Of a stretch of DNA of 64,000 bases, positions 54,705-62,900 are shown one piece after another. The notes under the pieces were generated by a model. The model had not been told where the DNA came from, did not search any database, and worked only from the letters and a program-made list of their open reading frames with translations. Numbering within the stretch: position 1 is the stretch's first letter; each line of letters opens with the position of its first letter. The translations under genes were made by a program, and so were the position numbers. The DNA comes from Butyricimonas sp. Marseille-P3923 (GTDB lineage: Bacteria > Bacteroidota > Bacteroidia > Bacteroidales > Marinifilaceae), in the NCBI RefSeq assembly GCF_900184685.1, contig NZ_FXXL01000007.1, positions 1,364,001 through 1,428,000 of the forward strand. The letters are read 5' to 3'.

Positions 54705-56609
54705 TCAGTAGATCACTTGCGGCTTTATAAACACGTTCAACTTCTGGTCTACTTTATTATTCTTTGTTTTCCCGAACAACCACTTCAACACGGGAATACG
54801 GGCAATAAAAGGCAACCCGCTGGACGATTTCTCTCTCGTGTTATTATCAAGTCCCCCGAGTAAAACCATCTCCCCGTCACGTACCTGTATCTGCGACTCG
54901 AAACTACGGGTAACGGCTCCCGGCGGGGCTTCTTCGTCCACCTTCCCTTCCCGTTCGGTAAACTGACTTTGCTCGATCTTCACATTCATCGTGATCTTCC
55001 CGTCCTTGCTCACGAAAGGAGTAATCTCCAGACTCAAATTCGCCTCCACCTGTTTCCACGTGTATGATTCCGAGGGGACGGGAGTCTGCGAACCGTAATA
55101 ATTTGTCTGCACCTCCTTGTAATACTTCGTCTCGCCACTCTTCAACGTCGCCTGATGCCCGTTCAACGTGGATAACTTCGGCGTGGAACGCAACTCTATA
55201 TTCCCCGATGCCTCCAAGGCTTGCAAATTCATGTAAAAATTAGGGGTAACCTTCCCCAAGTTAATAGAACCGAATCCGTTAAAACTGTTAATCAGCCTAT
55301 TAATAGAAGTTGCCGACAAAGACATCTCCACGCCCGGGCTCAACGTTCCTGCTGTTTTTGCCGGACCGTCCTTTCCTATGCCCGCTTCAATCCCCACCTC
55401 GTGCAACACACTCTTCTTGCTGTCCACGATCAACACCTCTATCGTCACGAGCGGGATACTCTGGTCTATCTCCCCCAGGAAAGATTCCACCGCCTCCACC
55501 TGCCGACTGCTCCCGCTGGCAATGATACTGTTTTGTTCCGCGAAAACCTGTACCTGTGTTCCGTTCTTCAACACCGCCGGAATCAACTCTGCCACTTTAT
55601 CCACCGTCCGGTAGCGTAACGGGATTACCCGGGTAGTCACCAGTGTTTTATCTTTCGCCGTGGAACCGAACACGTGTATTCCCCCTTCCACCTGATACGT
55701 GAACGGCGTTCCTGCAAACAACACGTTCAATAGCGTGGGGACATCCACGTCTTTCACGAACACGGACGTCTGCTGGTCCAATGAAGTCAGGAACAACCGA
55801 CTCATTTTCAACAATTCGCAAACTTCCAACACGATATCGTGAATATTACCCTTGTTCACCGCCACGGTTACGCGTCCCGTGCTATCCACCCGAATCTGGT
55901 CGGGAGCAAAATTCCTCCTGCGACTGTAAGAAGAAGCCAAAGCCGGGTTATTTCCCGCCTGCGGTAACGGTGCCAATAAAACCCATCCGCCTGCCTTCGT
56001 CCGCTCGATTTCCAACCCGTTCACGGAAGCCAGAGTGCGTATCGCCTCGTCCACGGGTAAACCCGCCGCGAAACCGGACACCCGCGTGGCGTACAACTCC
56101 CGGGGAATCGTTATATTCACCCCGGTCAATGCCGTCACTCGCTTGACCACCTTCACCAAATCATCATCCAGCAAATCATAGGACAAATTCTTTCCCGTGC
56201 TGTCTATCTCCACTTGAATCTCCCGGGGCGGAACGACTTCCGGCAAGGGCTCGTTCAACACCACGATATTCCCCATCGCCTCCAAATTTAAATTATACTC
56301 CTTACACAAAAACTCCAACAAATCAATCAACTTCGCCCGGTTAAAATTACAAGTCACCGTTCGTCCCTCGTCCACCTTCACGCATAGGTTCACACCGTGT
56401 ACACGAGCGATATTCCGCAATAACTCACCTATCGGCAATCGTCCCACCGACAAATCAATCTCCGTGAAATAAGCACTATCCAATGCCGCCACCCGTTCCA
56501 GCCTGTTCCGTACCGAATCCATGCTCACCTCCGCCACTCTCGTCTGCCCCCCTACATTCCCCAAACTCAACAACAACACGCCGAATATCAAAATCACATT
56601 CCATTTCAT
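54705..56609 (-). CDS. gspD-like: Outer-membrane secretin GspD/PilQ-like
   Basis: About 634 residues from ATG 56609 (MKWNVILIFGVLLLSLGNVG signal). N0/STN-like domain ('GRLPIGELLRNIARVHGVNL'), further N-domains ('NKGNIHDIVLEVCELLKMSR', 'TTRVIPLRYRTVDKVAELIP', 'ASGSSRQVEAVESFLGEIDQ'), then the secretin core with 'ALEASGNIELRSTPKLSTLN' and the C-terminal signature 'LGGLDNNTREKSSSGLPFIA' then 'RIPVLKWLFG'. Forms the outer-membrane gate. The second N-terminal block and NKVDQKLNVFIKPQVIY end are standard. Confidence 0.95.
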   Translation of the reverse strand: MKWNVILIFGVLLLSLGNVGGQTRVAEVSMDSVRNRLERVAALDSAYFTEIDLSVGRLPIGELLRNIARVHGVNLCVKVDEGRTVTCNFNRAKLIDLLEFLCKEYNLNLEAMGNIVVLNEPLPEVVPPREIQVEIDSTGKNLSYDLLDDDLVKVVKRVTALTGVNITIPRELYATRVSGFAAGLPVDEAIRTLASVNGLEIERTKAGGWVLLAPLPQAGNNPALASSYSRRRNFAPDQIRVDSTGRVTVAVNKGNIHDIVLEVCELLKMSRLFLTSLDQQTSVFVKDVDVPTLLNVLFAGTPFTYQVEGGIHVFGSTAKDKTLVTTRVIPLRYRTVDKVAELIPAVLKNGTQVQVFAEQNSIIASGSSRQVEAVESFLGEIDQSIPLVTIEVLIVDSKKSVLHEVGIEAGIGKDGPAKTAGTLSPGVEMSLSATSINRLINSFNGFGSINLGKVTPNFYMNLQALEASGNIELRSTPKLSTLNGHQATLKSGETKYYKEVQTNYYGSQTPVPSESYTWKQVEANLSLEITPFVSKDGKITMNVKIEQSQFTEREGKVDEEAPPGAVTRSFESQIQVRDGEMVLLGGLDNNTREKSSSGLPFIARIPVLKWLFGKTKNNKVDQKLNVFIKPQVIY

Positions 56610-56677
56610 CATATACATAGTATTTCGTGATAAATTCCAAACCTTCTCATTTTCAATTCTCCACTTTCAATTTTCAA

Positions 56678-58096
56678 TTACATAAACGGCAACACCTCCT
56701 CCAGCGACGTCTTCCCTGCCAGCAACAACTCCATCGCCGAATCACCCAACGTTCGGATACGCCTTTCCTCCAACAACTTCCCCACGTCACTTTTTGCCTC
56801 CCGGATTGCCCCCGCCATCTCCTCATCCACGGGTATCACCTCGTAAATCGCTTTTCGCCCGCTATATCCCGTGTAATAACAACTCTCGCACCCCACCGCT
56901 TTATATAAATCCGCACCTTTGAAATCTTTCCCCAATAATTTCCTTGTCTGTTCATCGACCTCCATCTTCTGTTTACACTCCGGACAAAGCAAACGTACCA
57001 ACCGCTGGGCCATGCACAATATCAACGTGTCGGAAATCAGGTAAGGATGCACCCCCATATCGATCAAACGGGAAACACTTCCCCACGCGCTATTCGTGTG
57101 AATCGTGGAAAAAATCAAATGCCCGGTCAACGAACTGCGGATCGCCATCTGTGCCGTGTCGGCATCCCGAATCTCTCCCAACATAATCACGTCCGGATCC
57201 TGCCGCAGAAATGTCCGCAAGGCACTCGTGAACGTCAAACCGATCTCCTCCTTCAACTGCACTTGATTAACCCCCTCCAACGTGTACTCCACGGGGTCCT
57301 CTATCGTGAGAATATTACTCGCTATATCGTTCAACAAACGAAGTGTAGCGTACAACGTGGTACTTTTCCCCGACCCGGTGGGACCACTAATCAACACCAG
57401 CCCATGCGGGTGACGAATCGCCGACAAGTACGCCTCCAGTTGTTCACGGCTAAATCCCAAGTTTCCCAATTCCAACAACTCCACCTGCCGCGTCAACAAA
57501 CGCATCACCACCTTCTCCCCGTGGATCGTCGGCAGCGACGAAACCCGCACGTCAAACCTATTCCCGCCCGAATCATGCAAAATACGCCCGTCCTGCGGCA
57601 ATCGCTTTTCCGAAATATCCAAATTGGCAAGGATCTTCACCTGATTCACCAGAGCCGCGTAATTTCCTTTCTCCACCACGTGCCGCTCCAGCAACTTCCC
57701 GTCAATACGGAATCTCACCCGGCACCTTCCCTCGTACGACTCCAAGTGAATATCACTGGCATGTTCCCGGTAAGCCTCCTCGATCAACCCGTGCAAAAAA
57801 CCTTTTCCCCCGGCAAGCAGGGCTCCCCCGTCCCGACCATTTCGCTTCGTCTGCCGATCCTGCCTGTAATATTGTCCGAGCAAACGTGCAAACTCTTCTC
57901 CCGACAACGGAATCACTTTCAATCGCTTACCCGTCAACACTTCCACCTCCATCACGATATTCTCGTAATCCGTCCCCATCTCGCCATAAGCACAAAACTC
58001 CCCGCCTTTCACCTCGAAAGGAATCAGGCGATACTCCCGGGCTTCCCTTGCAGTCAGCAATTCCAAGGCCTCCGTGGCAACAGCAAACTCTTTCAT
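56678..58096 (-). CDS. gspE-like: GspE/PilB-family secretion ATPase
   Basis: 472 residues from ATG 58096, which overlaps the peptidase TGA (ATGA). Short N1E-type domain, then the motor: Walker A 'VLISGPTGSGKSTTLYATL', Asp box 'NILTIEDPVEYTLEGVNQVQ', Walker B 'DPDVIMLGEIRDADTAQMAI', His box 'GHLIFSTIHTNSA', and the four-Cys zinc motif LLCPECKQKM...CESCYYTGYSG typical of GspE/PilB. The 'ASDIHLE' segment is also present. Powers pseudopilus assembly. Confidence 0.96.
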   Translation of the reverse strand: MKEFAVATEALELLTAREAREYRLIPFEVKGGEFCAYGEMGTDYENIVMEVEVLTGKRLKVIPLSGEEFARLLGQYYRQDRQTKRNGRDGGALLAGGKGFLHGLIEEAYREHASDIHLESYEGRCRVRFRIDGKLLERHVVEKGNYAALVNQVKILANLDISEKRLPQDGRILHDSGGNRFDVRVSSLPTIHGEKVVMRLLTRQVELLELGNLGFSREQLEAYLSAIRHPHGLVLISGPTGSGKSTTLYATLRLLNDIASNILTIEDPVEYTLEGVNQVQLKEEIGLTFTSALRTFLRQDPDVIMLGEIRDADTAQMAIRSSLTGHLIFSTIHTNSAWGSVSRLIDMGVHPYLISDTLILCMAQRLVRLLCPECKQKMEVDEQTRKLLGKDFKGADLYKAVGCESCYYTGYSGRKAIYEVIPVDEEMAGAIREAKSDVGKLLEERRIRTLGDSAMELLLAGKTSLEEVLPFM

Positions 58097-58566
58097 AATT
58101 CTATCCAACGATATAGTAAACGATATAGTATATAACACACGTAACATAATCCCACTGTCGACACCAGAGGAATCCCCCGGTCAATCTCTTTCCCCCGCAA
58201 ACGGAATCCCCACCACAACAACGTCAACACGAAAGCCGCAATCAAAAACAACGTGAACTCTCTCACCCCGAAAGAGGGTGTTAAACAAAGCAAGAACAAC
58301 ACATCCCCCAACCCCATATACTCCTTGAACGAGTTCATCTTCCTCCCGTACCTCACGGAAAAGTACAAAAGTACTCCTGCCATCAAAAAGCCCAACACAC
58401 ACACGCCGCCAACCACCTGTAGCAAGCACTCCCTCCACCCGTAAATCCAACAACTTCCCGCCACGGTGAATATCCCGAAAAACAACAAGGGATACAAACG
58501 AACCACCCGCTCCCTGTAATCCGACCGGATCATCCAGGCAAGCGGAACAAAAGCCACGAGTTCCAT
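58093..58566 (-). CDS. Short A24 prepilin peptidase (no N-terminal methylase/zinc domain)
   Basis: 157 residues, versus about 250-290 in PilD/GspO. Multispanning. The two aspartates of A24 peptidases are visible: IRSDYRERVV near the start (D16) and YMGLGDVLFL (GxGD, Asp near 87). The N-terminal zinc/methyltransferase domain is absent, as in archaeal FlaK/PibD and TadV-type enzymes. It should cleave the four pseudopilins of this operon. Lies between the major pseudopilin (7-nt gap) and the ATPase. Confidence 0.85.
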   Translation of the reverse strand: MELVAFVPLAWMIRSDYRERVVRLYPLLFFGIFTVAGSCWIYGWRECLLQVVGGVCVLGFLMAGVLLYFSVRYGRKMNSFKEYMGLGDVLFLLCLTPSFGVREFTLFLIAAFVLTLLWWGFRLRGKEIDRGIPLVSTVGLCYVCYILYRLLYRWIEL

Positions 58567-58573
58567 CCGGGGA

Positions 58574-59017
58574 TCAATCCTTGGTTATCTCCTTCAGTTC
58601 CTTGTCTTGATTAATCTCCCACACGTTATACTCCCCGTCACCATCAAAATCGACCACGGCAGTAGCCCTCGCCCGGAACCCTTTCTCGTTCGCCTCGATA
58701 ATCTCGATTTTGTAATTGGCATTTCCCCCTTCCGTGGACAACTTCGACTGCTCAAACCCAAGATCTTCCAACGAAGTGGAATAACGTGAATACGTGTAAA
58801 AATTACTTTTCTGCAACGTGTGTAAAAACACCAGCTGTTGCTGCGCCTCCGTGCTCTTCGCCTTCGAAATCAAAGGCATCAGATTGGGTAACGCGATTAA
58901 CACCAGGATACCGATTATCACCAGCACCACCAATAACTCCGGCAAAGAAAAAGCCGCAAAAGATTTGCCCTTTAGATCATGCCGTCCTCGTCTCAGTAAT
59001 TTTTGAATTGTTCTCAT
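58574..59017 (-). CDS. gspG-like: Major pseudopilin, GspG-like
   Basis: 147 residues from ATG 59017. Long basic leader (about 24 residues, RRGRHDLKGKSFAA) then 'FSLPELLVVLVIIGILVLIA', with Glu at +5; the -1 residue is Ala. The helix continues 'LPNLMPLISKAKSTEAQQQL', and the small beta domain ends in an Asp-rich loop 'DFDGDGEYNVWEINQD' recalling the calcium loop of GspG. First gene of the operon, behind a good promoter; expected to be the most abundant product. Confidence 0.92.
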   Translation of the reverse strand: MRTIQKLLRRGRHDLKGKSFAAFSLPELLVVLVIIGILVLIALPNLMPLISKAKSTEAQQQLVFLHTLQKSNFYTYSRYSTSLEDLGFEQSKLSTEGGNANYKIEIIEANEKGFRARATAVVDFDGDGEYNVWEINQDKELKEITKD

Positions 59018-59129
59018 TTTCAACCAGAACTAAATTTATTAATATTACAATTCTTAAAAATACCACCTTCAGGACTGCTCTTTACAGACCCACATCACGT
59101 TATCTCTTTCTCGCCATAAAGTCAGTGTA

Positions 59130-59161
59130 TAAATATACATAAAAAATCAAGATTTTCCAAA
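59130..59161 (-). promoter_or_regulatory. Promoter of the secretion operon
   Basis: Minus strand: TTTG at 59161-59158, exactly 20 nt, then TATATTTA at 59137-59130 (consensus TAnnTTTG, last base differs). Predicted transcript start near 59122, leader about 105 nt. Confidence 0.55.
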
Positions 59162-59300
59162 TTTTATTCACGTTTATTTTATTAATTTTCTTCCTTCGCT
59201 CATACTCTCCACCAAACTCATTACAGTTAGCATTAATACTACGATAGAAATAACTCCGCAAGTAGACACTCTATACTATACTCATCACAAAACAAAAATC
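59162..59300. other. AT-rich spacer without gene
   Basis: No frame, hairpin or tRNA-like structure stands out between the secretion-operon promoter and the first RHS-linked repeat. Confidence 0.5.
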
Positions 59301-59393
59301 GAGAAGATACTATGATTTTCCTCCTCGATTTTTTTTAAATTCTATACACAACCTAAAGTTACTTTACAAGTAAACTTTTTTCAAGGTAACACA
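59301..59393. repeat. RHS-linked structured repeat, copy B
   Basis: GAGAAGA (59301-59307), 12-nt loop, CCTCCTC (59320-59326), 42 nt, then AGTAAACTTTTTTCA... ending AACACA (59369-59393). Its hairpin is extended by AAAATCGAG/CTCGATTTT (59295-59303 and 59324-59332) and flanked by T-runs on both strands, so this copy could also act as a terminator for the upstream small gene. Confidence 0.75.
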
Positions 59394-59405
59394 ATATCCC
59401 CCGGC

Positions 59406-59498
59406 GGGGAGGTTCTTCATTTCTCCTCCTCGACCTTTCAATACCTCTTTATACTTCTAAAACAATTCCACAAAGTAAACTTTTTTCAAAATAATACA
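59406..59498. repeat. RHS-linked structured repeat, copy C
   Basis: GGGGAGG (59406-59412), 12-nt loop, CCTCCTC (59425-59431), 42 nt, then AGTAAACTTTTTTCA... ending AATACA (59474-59498). It is in tandem with copy B (period 105 nt) and lies 18 nt beyond the stop of the small RHS-associated gene. Confidence 0.75.
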
Positions 59499-59516
59499 TT
59501 CAATTTAATACAAGCC

Positions 59517-59909
59517 TCAAGCAATAATCATTACTTCCTCATACTCTAAATCCATGTCCTGAATTCGATCTTCAGAAATCCATCTCGATTTCCCGACTCT
59601 ACAACTACTTGCAACAATGTAATAAAATTTCCCTTCCGATTCTATTTCATAAATTTTATATCCTAAATCTAATTTGTAATGAACTAATCTTTCCGGAATA
59701 TTATATTTCATTTGATTTATTTTTAGTCCATGCATAATAGTTGGAACATCCAGATAAGCTACTGCAGAAAACTCAATATCAATATTATATTCTAAAGAGT
59801 CATCATAACCATCTTGATCAGCAAACGCACGAGGGCTTCGTAATATTAAAAAACTATGACTAACAGTATAAGCCCAAAATTTGAAAATTCTTTTTGAAAA
59901 TTCATTCAT
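59517..59909 (-). CDS. Small protein after RHS gene, candidate immunity protein
   Basis: 130 residues, no signal peptide. Beta-rich with segments 'YNIDIEFSAVAYLDVPTIMH', 'LDLGYKIYEIESEGKFYYIV' and a C-terminal acidic helix 'EDRIQDMDLEYEEVMIIA'. No family recognised. It starts 6 nt after the stop of the RHS gene and is AT-rich like the adjacent toxin tip, the usual position of a cognate immunity gene. Cytoplasmic location would suit protection against a toxin acting in the cytoplasm, such as a nuclease. Confidence 0.75.
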   Translation of the reverse strand: MNEFSKRIFKFWAYTVSHSFLILRSPRAFADQDGYDDSLEYNIDIEFSAVAYLDVPTIMHGLKINQMKYNIPERLVHYKLDLGYKIYEIESEGKFYYIVASSCRVGKSRWISEDRIQDMDLEYEEVMIIA

Positions 59910-59915
59910 AATATT

Positions 59916-62900
59916 TCATTTAAAAGGGTTTGGAACTACATTATAATTTCCATTCGAATATCTATAAAATATTGTTCGTTGCAATGCATCTGGATTATTT
60001 AATATCGTATGTAATTCCCAATTGGTAATATTATTATAAGTAACAGGTTGAGTTGGATTATACTTTGAAAATCGATATTTAGAAAATCCTGTCAAATTAA
60101 AATGCAACTTATTGTTACTATCATTAATCATAGACAATATTTTATCTTTTTGAAATCCTATAGAAAAATCTCTATACGTTTTGAATCCTTTATTCTTAGC
60201 AAATGAAAATAAATCATCTCCTAAGCCGAATGCAATATTATCTACATTTTTAGTAACACCACCCACTTTTTTCAAAGTACTCATTTTCCCTATCGGCAAT
60301 TTTCGACTCGCAGCAAATTCACCCAAAAACAAAACAGAACTTGCGGTAAAACTTCCCAACTCCTCGCTCGACATGGAAGGCATTCTTGCCACGGTATGAA
60401 TCGCATCACCCAACGCGTCTGCCGTTTTATTTTGTCCGGTAACAAAAGTACTGATGAACGTCACATCTGACAAAAAATTTAAAATACCACCAGCAATATC
60501 TCCTAAATCCTTGAAAAGTAAACTCGGTTTAGATGATCTCGTGTCAAGCCATCTCCAAAAATTATTATTACTTTCTTCAACTCTTTGATTCCAACCTTTA
60601 AGAAAACCGGGAGGATCTCCTAGCCACATCCCGTTAGGGTCTATAAAACGAACTGGAATATTTAAAGCATAATTATAGGGTGACCATGAATCGTATTTTT
60701 CTGCCATAGGATCCACGCCAAACCAACGCCCCAACCCCTTGTCAAGCATACGCCAACCGTAATCCAAATACCCCAAACCTCCCGTCACTTGCTCCTCCTT
60801 ACCGTTGTACTTCAAACGATTGACCGCCTGTTGAGGGTAATCCGATCTCGCGTGCCTGGCACCGAAAGCGTAGTAATCATTCCGTTCCAGCACCTTACCG
60901 CTACCGTCAACGATCACCCGCACGCTACCCAAGTGATCCGTCAAGAAATAATGCACATCCTGACCGCTCGTCCCCGAGAGAATTACCCCATCCCCGAAAC
61001 TCGCCGATTCCAACTGCAACCCAGCGCTACCACTCTTGTATGTCAAAGAACCCAAGTAGTCAAAACCGTTACCGCTGCCATCACGTACTCTCAACTTCGT
61101 CCCGTCGGCAAGATAACTATATCTCGCCTGCAACGTGCTACCGCTCTTGACTTCACCCAACAAATTTAATACATTATACGACAAATTCAAAGCTCGACGG
61201 CTATCATTTATCATGTTACCGTTACGGTCGTAAGAGTAAGTACCTGAGGCTGAATTTCCCCGTACGTAAACATCACCGGCAGGCGTCCCGCTAACGTTCT
61301 CCGTCAAACCCGTCAACTGGTTACCCGTGTAACTGTATACAAGGTTATCAATCACGTTCCCGTTAGCCGTACGCTGCAAAGTCTTGATGTTACCGTTACG
61401 GTCATACGTGATTCCCTTTTCAAGATAGCTTCCCGTCAACGTCGACCAAGTCGACCCGCTCTTCTGTTTCTGCATCATCCCCGTCAAGCGATTCACCCCG
61501 TCGTACGTGAAACCGTACATCAAAGCCGCACTTGTCCCCTGCTGCCACACCCACTCGCTGATCGTACCGTTCCAACGGGCAACCGCACCTCCTTCCGGGT
61601 TCTCGTACCTCAACTTCATCTTGAAAGGAACGCTCTCCTTGCACGTCAACCAGCCACGACTATTGTAAGATCGCATTTCCTCGACGGCTCCGTGTTTCTT
61701 TTTCACTAACCGCCCCACGGCATCGTACGTGTAAGTCACCGTGGCAGGGCTACTGTTATTCAAGTTCACCGTCGATGACAACAATCGCCCCCGGTCGTCA
61801 TACACGTGCTCGCTCTCCAGCACGTCGGTACGCTCGCCCGTGGTATGGCTCTCCCGCTGCTTCACCACGTTACCCACGAAATCATACTTCATATCCACAC
61901 GACTCACCCCACCTTGGAGGTTATCACTTACCGTTTGTATCACCCGGCAACGGTCATCATAGTACGTCGTCACCGTCAACCACGTGTCCGTCCCCAGCAC
62001 GCAGGTCTTCACGCTCGTCACTAGCCCCGCGACCAAAGGGTGGTAACTCGACGTGTACCCCGACGTCGCCACGAAAGACTTTACTGGCACATCCGCACTC
62101 GACGTGTAAGTGTCATACAACGTGTATTGCAGGGCAGCACGGGTACCCGCCGGCGTGTAGTCCAGGCTGGAAGATGCTAACGTTTGCAAGGAGGCGTGTG
62201 TCGTGGCGGTCGACAAAACAACCTCGCCCGTTTCCACCACCCGGTTTTTCCTGTCATACAACGAGTAACTCCACTTGTTTGCATTCTCCGCCCGTTGCTT
62301 CCCGTCCTGGCTCATCACTAAACGATCACGCTTGTCATAAACCATGTAAACCGGGGCACATCCCGGCAATTGCTTCAACACCAAACGACCGAGTGCATCA
62401 TACTCGTAATAATAGCCATACAGGGCAACACATTCCGTTTCACGCGTTGCCGTCCGTCCCACGCGCTTGCTCGCTTCCGGGGAAAGAACGTAACGCACCA
62501 ACCCTCGATCATCGTGCACCTTGTACGTTTCCAACCGCTCACCATCACTCGCCACTACCGCCAAAACCGCCCGTCCCTCGTCATCCGTGAATTCCTCCCT
62601 GCCCAGACCATCCTCGTCTGTCATTACCTGACGGGATAACACCCCCGACGGGTAAAACACGTCTCCCCCGACCAGTTGACCACTCGCGTCCACGCTCCAG
62701 CACTTCACTTGATTCGCCTCGTTGAACTTGTACTCCGTGCTCACGCCTTTCCCCGCACCGGCATGCCACGCCTTACCCGGACCCGTTTGTTTCACTACCC
62801 GGTTCAAGGGACTATTATCATACCTCGTTTCCGTGTAAACATACTCCCGCTCTGCCACTTCCACCTGCAACCAATTAGCCGGGGCAAACTTATCAAAATC

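Noticed and set aside
57047-58135. 362-codon plus-strand open frame
   Set aside because: Antisense to the secretion ATPase with intact Walker motifs.
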